A stretch of 64,000 nucleotides of DNA, taken from positions 1 to 64,000 of the forward strand of contig JAKSZP010009297.1 in assembly GCA_022478985.1 (NCBI GenBank). Direction: 5' to 3'. The notes beneath the pieces were generated by a model. That model searched no databases and had not been told where the DNA came from. It was given only the letters and a program-made list of their open reading frames with translations. Position numbers and translations under genes: made by a program. Below, piece after piece: positions 33,649-44,594 of the stretch. Position 1 is the first letter of the stretch; each line of letters starts with the position of its first letter. The stretch comes from Massospora cicadina (Eukaryota > Entomophthoromycota > Entomophthoromycetes > Entomophthorales > Entomophthoraceae).

Positions 33649-35110
33649 TGTCGAGCCCTCACTCATTATGCCAAAACCTGTTTGTATTTCATGCTCTATA
33701 TGCTAAGGAGCTGCGGGAAGCATCTAACAATGAACCAGCACTTTTTAAAGTGACAGAGCCAGGTGATGAAGATTATATAATCGATTTGCAGTTAGAAACT
33801 TGTCCTGAGTTGGCAGCAAATCAACAAGGTCGCTCTATGAATGTGACCCTCCAGCAGCTGCATGGTATTATATAATGGCTTCTGCAGGGGTATTGACTCA
33901 ATAAAGATGAGGCAGGGGAGCATGCTTTGAGTTTATTCTACAATCAACGGGACAAAGAAATCTGCTACACGTTGTATATGTCCTATCTGGACGTGACTAA
34001 TATGGGGATGTCTCATCGGCTTAGTACCCACGGAACTGAAGAGTGTTTAATCACATATGTGCAGCCATCAATCTGCCAGCTACTGCGTGTGCTGGCCTGC
34101 CAAAATATTGATATTGGGGATGTCATGCAGTTCGTTCAAGCGCAGCAGAACAATACTTGCCTTCTACTTGACTATCTTGATCACTCTTTTTCAGAGGTGC
34201 AGGGGGCGCTGGTACAGGTGAACCACCATGTTTGGGATGTCCACCGTCAGTTGGATGACTTGATTCCACAGTTGAATCAAGAGTTACCTTGAGTGATAGT
34301 GGAACTGTTGGATCAGCACAGTCTATTGGAAGAATGGATTCAGGATGTAACCATATTGGGAAGCAACACCAAGCGTTTTATGAAAGACCTAGCAGAATGG
34401 GAAGAAGTTCTTGAAACCACAATAGCTCAGATTAGGGAAAGGGTAACCCTAACAGAGCGGTGGATAATGGATCACGTTGTCTCCATGGCAGCTAAATCCA
34501 GCCAGCTTTGCATCAAGTGGATTGATCATCAGATGGCTGACAATGTGCTCATTCCCTTGTTGACATCCCCCAAATATTGTCAGTTTGTAGGTCACGTTAC
34601 ACAATTGTAAATTGTTAATTAGGCCAAGCGCAGTTGAGCCATTACTCTTCCATTCATTGAGATGTTAGAGTATGCAGATATGTAAGTACAATTGGATACC
34701 CTTCAATGAGCCTTTGAGGAGCTGGTGCAAGAATGAGCCACCCTAATTAACTAAGTAGATAATGATAACTGACAAGCGTGTGACACTGGCAGGCAGCACG
34801 CAAGAATGCAGAGCACAGTGGAGGACGTTCTTTGACGGCTTAAGGCAGTTTAGCGGAAGCTGGACTCTGATGGGAATTCCATCATGAGTTGCAAAATCAG
34901 TATGAGACGCTTTGACAGGAATTTCAAGATTGCCAGTGCCAGTGTTACTCAGTTAAAGCAGAACAGATAATCGATGAACATTTTGCTGAACAAGATGGAA
35001 CAGGGGGAAAAGGTGAAGTTAGCGACGAGTTGGGAGAGGAATGCTATGGATCAGCCAATAAGTAACCTTCAGGGGTCATGGTAGACCCTCCTTGCAACCC
35101 AACTTCTTCT
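33649..35110 (+). pseudogene. Element F N-terminal Gag, coiled-coil rich
   Basis: Frames 33648-33875, 33927-34292 and 34293-34610 follow one another with single stops and read as one protein. It includes EVQGALVQVNHHVWDVHRQLDDLIPQLN and LLEEWIQDVTILGSNTKRFMKDLAEWEEVLETTIAQIRERV. Heptad-like spacing of Leu/Ile/Val and many charged residues indicate long coiled coils. After 34610 stops become frequent, but a coiled-coil character continues to about 35080. No known domain was recognised. B has nothing equivalent; G has coiled coils in the same place. Confidence 0.6.
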
Positions 35111-35200
35111 GAGTCCAACTTGGCGGATTTGCCTCCCTCTGCTCATCCCTACAATAGTTCACAAAGGATGTTTCCCCCAGTCATCTAGAACCCAATTTAG

Positions 35201-36020
35201 ATGTTCCTCATTGCCAGAGCCCAGAGCAAGGCGAAGGCTATTCGGATTAAGAATTTACCATCCTTCAGTCATGATGGGAATATTCACAGTTATTTTAAAC
35301 AATTTGAATTTGCCATGGAAGGGGCCTCAGATCGGTGGAAAGTGAAAACGTTGCTTTCCGCTTTGGATGTGGGGAGCGCCGATCAAGTCACCTGTTATCT
35401 TTTTTAATAGCTAAGTATATTATTAAGAGGTAAAAGTGACTGTTCTCCAGCTGCTTGGGGGCGCGGCTAAAATGGCACAATTAAAGGCTAACTTTCTGAA
35501 CCTACAGTTCCAATGAAACGAGTCTCTGCTGTAAGTCATTGAGCGATTCTCAGCAAAAGTGCATGTGTTAATAGAAGCCAACATTTTATCTGATGAGGAT
35601 GTAGGTATAGCAATGATGGTGGCTGTCAAACCATACCAGGAATTGCATAATGCTATGTCTCACGTTCTGGATGAAGATGCGGGTCTTATTCAAATCTTGA
35701 ACAATTTAAGTCACCTCTCCACCATGTTCAGCACCCCAATGTATAATGGAAGGCCCCTGCATTCACCACAGCATACTCCCCAAAATATGGGCAACACCAA
35801 CTGTTTTATAAGCTGTTGGGAAATATTCGTCCACCTTATATATAAGTGGATACTTTTTGCCCTATGTACACTCAGCCGCCTCATCCACAACCTTCAATAC
35901 TACTATTGATTTTTGAACTGGTTCTCCCACCGTAAACTATAGACGTGAGTCCTTTATGAATACTTGCTTCTCATGCGGACAAAGAGGGCATTATAGGGGG
36001 TAATTGCCTTGGAAACCAGC
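35201..36020 (+). pseudogene. Element F capsid and zinc knuckle
   Basis: The frame at 35201-35407 has IKNLPSFSHDGNIHSYFKQFEFAMEG and WKVKTLLSALDVGSADQV, homologous to B's Gag. Broken sequence follows, with DAGLIQILNNLSHL. Near 35965 it reads CFSCGQRGHYRG and then, after a one-base shift, NC: a C-x2-C-x4-H-x4-C knuckle with a frameshift before the last Cys. The knuckle binds RNA during packaging. Confidence 0.7.
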
Positions 36021-36469
36021 AGGCGTATGCGATGCCATCTGGGAAGATTGATCAGGGAAAAGCTCAAGTGGAGTAGAGAAGGGATGCTCTACCTCCACTA
36101 ATTTGAATTTAATTGTCCCTAATGATTCTCAAGGGTGTCTTCACATTGGACTCAGAACTCAGCTGGATGACTTGTTATACTGACAGCTTCCATCAGATAC
36201 CCAGCCTCCATTCAAGAGAGTGGTTATTTTCCCTCAAGCTCTGATTTCCGCCATGATGTGCAGAAGCCATACACATGGCAGATCCTGGAACAAACTGGCA
36301 CAAGCAATTCAGGACCCTCAACAGACGTTGCCTCCCTAGTGGGGATTTAATGTAGCAATTCCAGTCGAAAAAATCGCTCTGGAGTATCCTCATGTTGGTA
36401 TGGGCACATCCTCCTTCCTTGGTAACAAAAAGCCTTTGGATGTTTACGTAATAAACAACAATGGTTCTT

Positions 36470-36872
36470 ATTCAGAGTGGATTTACTGTGACATATTCGT
36501 TCAGAACACAAAAACTGAGCTATTATAGACACTGGTGACCCAGATAATATAATCTCTACCAAGCTGGTGGCTAGGCTTCTGCTGAAGCCAGATGTGGATC
36601 ACAGAGTAGTTTATGGGACCGCGGGGACACAGAGCACTGTGTCTAAAGGAGCATACAGCGCATTGCCTTTGCAATTTGGGTCAGTTAGGGCTTCCACTCT
36701 AGCGGTGGTTCTACCAAATAATAACTATGATATGCTAATTGGTGCTGCATTCATGAGGAGGTTTGGAGCTGTGGACAATATGTCGGAGGAAACCATTAGT
36801 ATTTTGGGACAACAGATTCCCATTTATTTTACCTCATGTGGAATCTCAATGAAATCATTCCGCTCCAGCTAA
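36470..36872 (+). pseudogene. Element F protease
   Basis: After a shift near 36520 it reads IIDTGDPDNIISTKLVARLLLKPDV, keeping the DTG triad, with YDMLIGAAFMRRFG towards the end. It is nearly superimposable on B's protease. A retropepsin would cut Gag-Pol. Confidence 0.78.
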
Positions 36873-36878
36873 ATTGAT

Positions 36879-37490
36879 TTGGCATACAGTAATGGTGTGA
36901 TTCCTGTCTGGTATCAGAAAATGAAGCGGAGAACCAGAGCTTTCCTCAACCAGATCTATGGGTATAAAGGTATTCCTCTACAAGCAGCGAGCGCTTTGAT
37001 CCTACCATATGGGCACCAGTGCATAATAAGAACTGAGCTCAAAATTGACATCCCTGTAGGGCTATACAGAGAAATTGTGGGGCCCACTAGCAATCACGTC
37101 TTGAACCACATGTGGCTCCAGGGCTACTGTTACCAGGAAATGAGGAGGTGAAGGTACTGATAGCGAGCCTACAGAAGGAGATGATAATGATCCAACGGCA
37201 CCAAGTGGTGGCTTATCTACAATTAGCCCCTATTGTTGAGGTCCATTATGTTCATGATTTTGGATTGTGAGAGAACCTCATCCTGATGGCAAATTCATCA
37301 TTTGCATAATGACAGTGGTTCTGTGTGAAGCACTAACTGGATTGTTGGCGGAACAGCATGATAAGGTGATAGCTTTATTTGAAAAACACTGAGATTTTTT
37401 GCATCTGACGATCATGATTTGGGGTGCGCCCAAGGGGTGTGGCATCGTATAGATACAGGGGATCACCCTCCCATTTGATCACAACCTATT
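36879..37490 (+). pseudogene. Element F dUTPase-like domain and pre-RT linker
   Basis: It contains GIPLQAASALILPYGHQCIIRTELKIDIPVGLYREIVG, matching B residues 184-230, then a frameshift. 'EVKVLIASLQKE' and 'QRHQVVAYLQL' equivalents follow in other frames. It is assigned as dUTPase-like by its match to B and C. The key catalytic residues are not visible. Confidence 0.55.
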
Positions 37491-37499
37491 TTTAATCAT

Positions 37500-38110
37500 A
37501 GGCAGCCGAAGATGTTGTTTTCAATGATATAGACAAACTGATAGAACAATAGATGCTATAGCTATCAAAGAGTTCATGAATCGCTGGTGATCATTGTAAA
37601 AAAAGATGGCACAAACTGGGTGGTTATTGACTATTGAAAGCTCAATAGCATAACGAAGAAAGATTCCTACCCCTTCTGAAGATTGATGATATGCTAGATC
37701 AACTGGGAGGGGCTAATTATTTTTCTGCCATGTTTAGATATTGGAGTACTGGCAGATCGAATTGCCATCAGTAGAATGGGAGAAATGCGCTATAATCATT
37801 TTGAAGTGGTTATTCCAGCCTACATGTATGCCACAGGGTTGGAGCAACGCCATGGCTACGTTCCAGCGTGCTATGGATACAATTCTAGGTGAATTGAAGC
37901 TGTCTTGCCTCTTAGTTTACCTTGATGATATCAACGTGTTCTCAAAAATGTTTACAGAGCATCTTGCCCATCTATAACAAATGTTCCGCTAACTTACTAA
38001 TGATAATATCAAAATCAAACCTCAGAAGTGTCACTTTTATAAGAGCAATTAGAATACTTTGGGCTCATAGTGGATTCAAAAGGGCTTAAACTGCAGCCGG
38101 AAAAGGTGGA
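37500..38110 (+). pseudogene. Element F reverse transcriptase
   Basis: Blocks: LDQLGGANYFSAM (motif A Asp lost in a small deletion), IELPSVEWEKCAIIILKWLFQP, TCMPQGWSNAMATFQRAMD, and LSCLLVYLDDINVFS with the catalytic Y-L-D-D intact near 37916. Upstream, 'KSS...IVKKDGTNWVVIDY' is recognisable but broken. Stops and shifts prevent a full product. Confidence 0.82.
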
Positions 38111-38830
38111 AGTGATAAGCAAGATGACCTGCTAGGTAATAAACGTGTTTCCAAGTGTTCTTGGTATGGTCAGTTGCTACCAGTGGTTCATTCCTTACTT
38201 CAGTTGTATTGGGAACCGCACTATGAGTTGTTAAAGAAAAATGCCACTTTTGACTAGACAGAATGATGCCAAAACGCTTTTGATGTATTACAAACTGCGT
38301 TGGCAAGCACAGAATTTTGCAATACCTCACCTTTGAAAAATAATTCATAGTACAAATGGATGAATCGCTCTCCGCTGTAGGGGCAGTATTATCCCAGCAG
38401 GGTGATGACAGTGTGGAGCACCCAGTTGAATTTTGCAGTAAAAACTTAAACTGTCATGAACGGAACTACACCTTAACTGAGCGGGAGTGCTTGGTGGTGA
38501 TTTACACATAAAAACAGTTTTGAATATATCTACATAGGGTAAAATTCCGAGTGGTGATGGATCATGCATCCTTGCGTTGGCTGCAGTATCTCCACGAACC
38601 TGTAGGACGGCTCAACATTGGGCACTGAAGCTCCAGGTGTATGATTTAAAGATTTTACACCAGCTGAGAGCAAATCATCAAATTTGGATTGTCTTTCATG
38701 ACTACCAACGGTTGCTCTTATAGCAGATTTGGCTGACGTTATATATGAGAAGATGGTAGTGGACAAAAACCATGACAAACTGCCGCAAGTGATCAAAATG
38801 CTAGATGGGCTTAGGCAGGATACTTTCCTA
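38111..38830 (+). pseudogene. Element F RNase H
   Basis: One frame shows FIVQMDESLSAVGAVLSQQGDD, VEHPVEFCSKNLNCHERNYTLTERECLVVIYT and FRVVMDHASLRWLQYL, the D-E-D blocks of this domain. A stop after VIYT and later shifts break it. The linker to integrase follows. Confidence 0.78.
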
Positions 38831-38921
38831 CGTGTGAGGAACTATATAAGCGGATTGGAGACTTGACGCTGAGTTTCCCTAAACCTTCTGCTAGACCTGC
38901 GATTATTATGATGCCCATTGA

Positions 38922-39955
38922 GTGGTAGGACATGGAGGATTGCAGAAGATGCTGTATCTTTTGCAACCCCGCTATTATTGGGAGAGCATGCATTATGCTG
39001 TGCTGGAAACGGTAAGCTGTTGCCATCAGTGTCAAGTGGAGAAACCTTCCCACAAGAAGACCACATACCAGCTGGTTAAGCCTCGGTTTGCCTGGCATAC
39101 CATTTCCCTTGATGTAGTGGGACCTCTGCCAACTGACGCAAACTGATCTAAGTATATAACCATAACAATTGATCATTTAACGAGATGGGTGTAAACCAGG
39201 GCAATTAATGACTTGGGAGCAGTCACTACAGCCATGTTTATTATGGAGTTCATTATACAGTGACATGGCTGCCTGCAGTTCATCTTAACGGACAATGGAA
39301 CCAATTTCACCTCGCACATCTTGCCCAAGTTGAATGTGTTGATGGCAATCTGCGAAGTTTTGACTACACCCTATAATCCAGAATCAAATGGAATAGTAAA
39401 ACAGGTCAACGGAACTTTAGTGAACATACTCCATAAGCTGGTGAAGGATCAACCCTCAGAATGGAGTACCCTCCTACCTACAGCTGTGTTTGCATATAAT
39501 ATTAGTTATAGCTCGTCCACCGGGATGAGCCCTTTTAAAACTGCTCTATGGTAGACATCTGGCCCTGCCTGCCCTGCTTTACTCGTGTGTAGAGGTCACT
39601 GGCGGTGTGGAACCATAGAGGTAATTGATGAATCAAAAAGAAACGCTGATAAAGTTACAAATGGAATCCTATTATACCAGTTTGGATAAAAAGATTCATG
39701 ATCAGTCAGCTGACCAGAAGAGACATAGCGGACTTCTTTTGTTTGATCTAGGAGATCATGTCTTGTTCCATGTCCAACACAAATTTTTGGGCGGAAAACA
39801 AGCTCTATAACATCTGGGCTGGCCAGTTTGAGATAATTGAGAAGAAAAGCATGGATGCCTATACTATTAAGGGACCTGTACATGGTCAGATTATCAACCA
39901 AGTTCACACGAAGTCTCTTCAAGCATATAAGCAACAGGAGCATACCACCCAGTCA
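38922..39955 (+). pseudogene. Element F integrase
   Basis: The zinc domain is GHGGLQKMLYLLQPRYYWESMHYAVLETVSCCHQCQ, complete with both His-side and Cys-side ligands. The core has ISLDVVGPLP and LTDNGTNFTSHILPKL. The DDE Glu, seen as VEWVNG in B, is VKQVNG here (Glu to Lys). Stops occur after DAN and in VET. The C-terminal end INQVHTKSLQAYKQ precedes the polypurine tract. Confidence 0.85.
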
Positions 39956-39965
39956 AAGGGGGTGG

Positions 39966-40435
39966 TGTTGAGAAGTAGATATGACTGAATGATATGCTAT
40001 ACATTCCAGCAGATCAGAAATTAGAGTTGAGATTAGTCTTGAGATTGAACTGAATAGTTGTAAGGATGAAAATCAAATTGATCAAAGTAGTAATAGTTCA
40101 GAGAATTGAGGGAATTCTGCTGAAACCTCGAGATAGACAAAAGCTCCTAAAAATGGACTGAATAGGAGACTACCAAGCAGAGGATGCATTCAATTTTGAA
40201 AACCAAGATTTAAGAGTTGAGTGAAAGATTGAGAGGAAGAGGGTTTTTATTTGGCAGATAAGTCTTCAAAAATTAGAAGTTAATAAAGTGTTGATAGGGG
40301 AGATCACTCCATATATTATTTATTAAGCTTTTATTATAGTTGGTGATCTCCATATCATCAGATTCAGTTGCTCAGTGGCTAATACCCTGTGTAAACCAAC
40401 TTAGCGGAATCAACCTATTACACCAAAAATTAACA
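39966..40435 (+). repeat. Element F 3' LTR (470 bp)
   Basis: It starts TGTTGAGAAG, ends ATTAACA, and is followed by GTCCC. It is the partner of 33131-33589. Confidence 0.9.
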
Positions 40436-40440
40436 GTCCC

Positions 40441-41510
40441 ATAAGGTCACAATCAATAAAAAAGGACCTTGACCCCAACCATCTAAGCTAGATAGCTTAT
40501 CTAATATGAAAAATCCAAATCAAAATGCAATAATTAAACTCCCCTATGCATGATTGGCCAATATTCCAAATTTATGTCCGAATTTGCACAACCTACGGAT
40601 CCACTTTTTCATTTACACAAGGACACGGTCAATCTTGATTGGAATTTAACTTGTCAAGAAGAGTTGAATCATCTTCAATCGGTACTAGTGGTTGCCCCCA
40701 ATCTACAATATTCAGATTTTGACCATGAATTTATTGTTTGTACTGATTCATCACTCATGGCAGTGGGGGCTGTATTACCTCAAATAGAAGAAGATGGTGA
40801 TAAATACACTGTTGCCTTCACTGATCAGACCTTTAACGCTTATGAGAGAAAGTGTACAGTGGCAAAGCAGAAATTTTGATGGCCAGATATGCTTGCAAGC
40901 ATTTTTGGGTGTATCTCATGACAATCACTTCAATGTTGTTGCCAATCATATGTCCTTAAGATGGCTGAATAGTTTGAGAAAGCCAAAGGGCCAATTAGGC
41001 TGCTGGATATCAAAGCTTCAAGCCTACAATTACTCAATTCAGCATTGTATTAGGGTAAAAAATCAAAACATTAACTGCCTTTCCCAAATTTTTACTATTG
41101 CAACGCTTAGTCTGGCCACCTATGAGTTGTTTAAGACGATCAATGGAGTGTACCATGATGAGCCCGATTTTATCCAAAAATTATTGTTTGGTTTATGACA
41201 AGATACAACTATCAAAAACGGGACAATTATACATGATCATCAAGGGCAAAAAGTATACTTTTCTAAGACCATCAGCCTGAACAGACATTTTTTGGCTTCC
41301 CATAAGGCCATAGAGCATGGTGGATTCAATAAATTAAAGAAGCATATCTTTCCTACCACAGAAATCAGCTTGTTTCACAAGTTTGGAACTTTTATCAAAA
41401 TAAGGCTTCCCAAAAAAGACCTAATCAGCCTTAACATTGTTGTCATAATGGCTGATTTACATGACTTGACCAACACTGAGAAGACATCACAAATTAACTA
41501 TACAAACTAA
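40441..41510 (+). pseudogene. Element D RNase H and integrase start
   Basis: Right of F, D resumes with YSKFMSEFAQPTDPLFHLHKD and FIVCTDSSLMAVGAVLPQIEEDGDK (first RNase H Asp). Next are AYERKCTVAKQKF, a shift, then NHMSLRWLNSLRKPKGQLGCWISKLQAYNYSIQH and INCLSQI. Near 41290 an integrase zinc-domain start appears (HKAIEHGGFNKLKKHIFP), and the sequence then fades. The catalytic integrase core is missing. Confidence 0.7.
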
Positions 41511-41874
41511 AATGTTAGGACTGATTATATATACAACTGTGTCAACTTAAAGTTTATAAAAAGGTTCAAGAGCTTGGCAAATTAAGAAAGAAAAGACATA
41601 TAAAAAAATTAGCTTTGCAACTTTAAATAAAATATAGTAAATAAAAGAAGAAAAAGAAATAATAATAAAATAACATTAATAGAAAAAAGTATATAAACTA
41701 AAATAATAAAAAATATATATCATACCTAATTAATACTATACTTCACATTTGAGGATGGGGAAGGGGATCCAACACCAAATCTATTGGCAATTTAGCCAAA
41801 ATTAAAGAATAATGAATATCAATGAAGGCTAATTGGGAATCTTAGGGCTTATGTTTGAGTCAAGTGGAGAGAAA
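41511..41874 (+). other. Element D 3' non-coding interior
   Basis: A/T-rich sequence with simple A-rich runs lies between the integrase relic and the 3' LTR. GTGGAGAGAAA directly before TGTCAG is a plausible polypurine tract. Confidence 0.5.
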
Positions 41875-43215
41875 TGTCAGATTCTGCTGGATGTACCAAA
41901 ATTAAACCCTTTAAAAACCAACAAATCAAGCTGTTTATCCTTCCAAAGCTTGGGCTGATTAATTCTTTCTTTACTAAAGCTAATCATCCACTTGACAGCT
42001 CAGACTGAATATCTTAACGTCAAAGTAACTAATCATCCACTTGACAGCCTGAGCAGATTACCTCAAGTTTAATTAATATAGTTATCCACTTGACAGATTG
42101 GGCCAATTATCTCAACGTCAATTAACCTAGTTAAACACTTGACGTATTGGGCCAAATATCTCAATGACAATGAATCTAATTATCCACTTAACAGCTTGGG
42201 CTGATTATCTCACCATCAATTAACCTAATTATCCACTTGACAACTCAAGCGTTAATCTTAACATCAATTAAATTTTCTCATTCTCTCAAAATCTTTGGCC
42301 AAATATCCTCACATATTCTGGCCAATTATACATGCACCAAACTTGGAATTTGGTCCTGATTAATCAGGAGCAATATCAAATATTCAGCTTAAAAATCATC
42401 TGAGAATCAATCAAAAAATAACGTCTAAAAATACCGTGGATAAATAGCATCATAAAAACATAAAAATCCCACAATAGTGAATTTTATATGTTGATCCTCA
42501 AAAATTGGCACAATAGCACTTGCACAAGGACCATTCAAATGGGAGTACCTAGGGTTATTGAGAGAAGCCTGCCAACGTCCCAATTAGGTGTGTGTCATTT
42601 ACTTAAATCAATGCCAAAATTCCCCAGAATGCATATTTTATCAGCTATGATGAAACTCAAATCAGTATGAACCTAGGACAAATTTGTACATCTGTACTAT
42701 AATTTTTGTCCCGGAAACCCTCCCAAATATGAGAGTATTTCTGCCACCAATAATCCTAGCAATAGGTTATAGTTGTATCGTTCAAGGGCTGAACTGAGGT
42801 GGAAAATAATCTGTGGAAACTGAATGCTCAATATGTGGCCAGGAGATGCCCTAGAGGTATAAATACTGGCACCTGCCTATTGAATAATCATCAAAGAATA
42901 TCTTCTAATAAAGATATTTTTTAAATCTCTTGCCTAGTTTTTATATCAGAGTTTTTTTTGAAGAGTGTTGACATGCTGTAATTGCCAAATCCAAAACTTG
43001 TACCTTTATCTGCCTCAGAAGAAGTTTCCAAATATGAAGGGAAAATTGAGCCAAGATAACCAGAAGAGGCGTAGTAATTCAAATAAACCTAGTGAGCTTC
43101 CAAATGGTCAGTGTAGCATAAGACACTGGCTAAAATGAGGATTTTTTAGCCAAACTTTATCCCAATTAAGCATGCAGGATCTATCTTTTAAGTGAGAAAT
43201 CCTTAAAATTTAACA
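41875..43215 (+). repeat. Element D 3' LTR (1341 bp)
   Basis: It starts TGTCAGATTCTGCTGG, ends TTTAACA, and is followed by CCCTC. The minisatellite at 41930-42310 has about seven units. The block that is doubled in the 5' LTR is single here (about 42470-42665). Confidence 0.88.
41930..42310 (+). repeat. Minisatellite (about 49-bp unit) in D 3' LTR
   Basis: About seven units end in variants of 'TAATTATCCACTTGACAG', with 'TTGGGC' and 'TCTCAACGTCAATTAAC' inside. They are better preserved than in the 5' LTR. Confidence 0.75.
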
Positions 43216-43760
43216 CCCTCAAAGCAAATAAGAGGTCATTTCTCCTGATCTTGAGGAGAGAGGTCCATTTGCCAATAACTGCTAGCCAGGTCCATGAAGG
43301 AAATATGTTAGAGCTGGAGAGTTGGGCTAGGGCGTTGTTAATGTGGGGAATAGGATAATTATTCTTCTTGGCGAGGTTGTTAAATTTACAGTAGTCCATA
43401 ACTACCTGATGACCTCCGTTTTCTTTTTTATCAGTAGAAGCAGGGATGACCAAGGGCTTTGGGATGTCAGAAGAAACCCAGCTTCCAATAACTGTTTTAG
43501 CTCTGTCCGCATCTGTAACTCCTCAACTTTTGATTTATGGTAGTGTTTAGATCAGATGGGACAATCATCCCCAAACATCAGTGGTATGTGTCCAATCCTT
43601 TATGTTCCCACAGTCAGTATCAGAGTTAGAGAAGATATCGCTATAGGACTCAAGTAAGGTGTGGACCTTGTCAAGCTCAGTGGTGGTTAGTTCACCAGAA
43701 ACATGGACAGTAGGAAGAGTGCATAGCGATTTGTCTGCGGGTAAGCCCATGTCAGCCATA
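43216..43760 (-). pseudogene. Element C RT N-terminal part and pre-RT linker
   Basis: The linker frame (43565-43759) contains VHVSGELTTTELDKVHTLLESYSDIFS, the pattern before RT in Gypsy elements. The RT frame (43181-43453) has LVIPASTDKKENGGHQVVMDYCKFNNL and YPIPHINNALAQLS. In the shifted frame it goes on with DLASSYWQMDLSPQDQEK and CFEG. The sequence stops exactly at the CCCTC duplication and resumes at 31192. Confidence 0.85.
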
Positions 43761-43800
43761 GACCTGATACAGTGAACTTGGCTAATGTCCCTAATAGGGA

Positions 43801-44091
43801 TCAGCAGCCTCTTCCAATCTCTTGATGCTTCTTGATGACCATGTGCTTTTTGGTGAGATTCCTCAACAGAAGATTGATTGGTCGCTGATATTCTGGGTCT
43901 AGCACGCCTGGCAAGACTTTAAGCTCAAGAGGGCTAACTCCGCCAATGCTGATTAGGTGCAATAGACAGTTGTGGGGGATTTGAATGGTAATCTTTATGT
44001 CAACTACCCTTTGTTCACCCGCCTTAATAACTACCTCTTCAGACGCATAGAAAGGGATACCCTCTAGATCATCCACTGATTGAGGCAACAT
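43801..44091 (-). pseudogene. Element C dUTPase-like domain
   Basis: dUTPases hydrolyse dUTP and limit uracil in new cDNA. This 96-codon frame has IPFYASEEVVIKAGEQRVVDI (counterpart of the N-terminal strands), ITIQIPHNC, then GVLDPEYQRPINLLLRN, close to the canonical motif 3 (G-V-I-D-x-x-Y) with both the Asp and the Tyr kept, and KKHQEIGRGC in the place of motif 4 (GDRIAQL). The motif-2 Arg-Ser-Gly is not evident. It lies between protease and RT, a position also reported for dUTPase-containing Metaviridae of basidiomycetes. Confidence 0.65.
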
Positions 44092-44187
44092 TTTTTGTTT
44101 TTCGTCCTGATATGGTGTAGTGCAGGGATAAGACAGAGGAGGGAACTTACTGTGTAATAGTACTCCTTTTTTTGAACTAATTGGTGG

Positions 44188-44575
44188 TCAGAATAAGTGG
44201 GACAACGAAATTAAACAGGGAAGATAGCCCTGCTTTAATTTGGATCCCTTCATATTCCAGAATAAACTGTGTATTAATAAGTAGATATAGGTATTATTAG
44301 CTAAGGCCACCGTGGGGGCTGACAATACAAGTTTCCCAAATAGAATGTGCAAAGAAGAGTATTCCCCAATAACACATGTATTTGAGGGACCAGCAGTTTG
44401 GAAATTTTGGGTGTAGTCAAGCTCAGGGGTCAGCTTAATCTTTTTGATAAATTTTGAGGATACAACATTCTTTGGGGATCCAGAGTCAAGGATAGCTGTG
44501 ACCTGTACTCCATTAATGAAAACCTTCACATTAGCTAAGGTTCCACCCAAGTTGGGGAAAAGAGCTAGGAAATCC
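44188..44575 (-). pseudogene. Element C aspartic protease
   Basis: On the minus strand: FLALFPNLGGTLANVKVFINGVQ and then TAILDSGSPKNVVSSKFIKKI, the DSG form of the retropepsin triad. It is followed by PSNTCVIGEYSSL and a shortened end. The upstream frame starts at the E2 junction. Homologous proteases in B, F and G support the call. Confidence 0.8.
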
Positions 44576-44594
44576 TATCAGAAAATTGCTTTTC

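Larger units (their letters stand above)
33131..40435 (+). mobile_element. Gypsy element F (inside D)
   Basis: This 7.3-kb relative of B is at the innermost level of the J > C > D > F nest. It has LTRs of 459 and 470 bp, target duplication GTCCC, a primer site and a polypurine tract (AAAGGGGGTGG). Its coding order is long coiled-coil Gag, capsid and zinc knuckle, protease (DTGDP), dUTPase-like domain, RT (YLDD kept), RNase H and integrase. Numerous stops are present. Compared with B it has about 1.5 kb of extra N-terminal Gag. Confidence 0.9.
31193..43215 (+). mobile_element. LTR element D, internally deleted, host of F
   Basis: Its LTRs are 1474 and 1341 bp, and the target duplication is CCCTC. 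It is inserted in the RT of element C. Without F it is about 4.7 kb, of which more than half is LTR. The interior keeps only a short leader with a fragmentary frame (32667-33125) and, right of F, RNase H plus the start of integrase (40441-41510). Gag, protease and most of RT are missing, so this is a deletion derivative that would have needed proteins from elsewhere. Confidence 0.85.
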
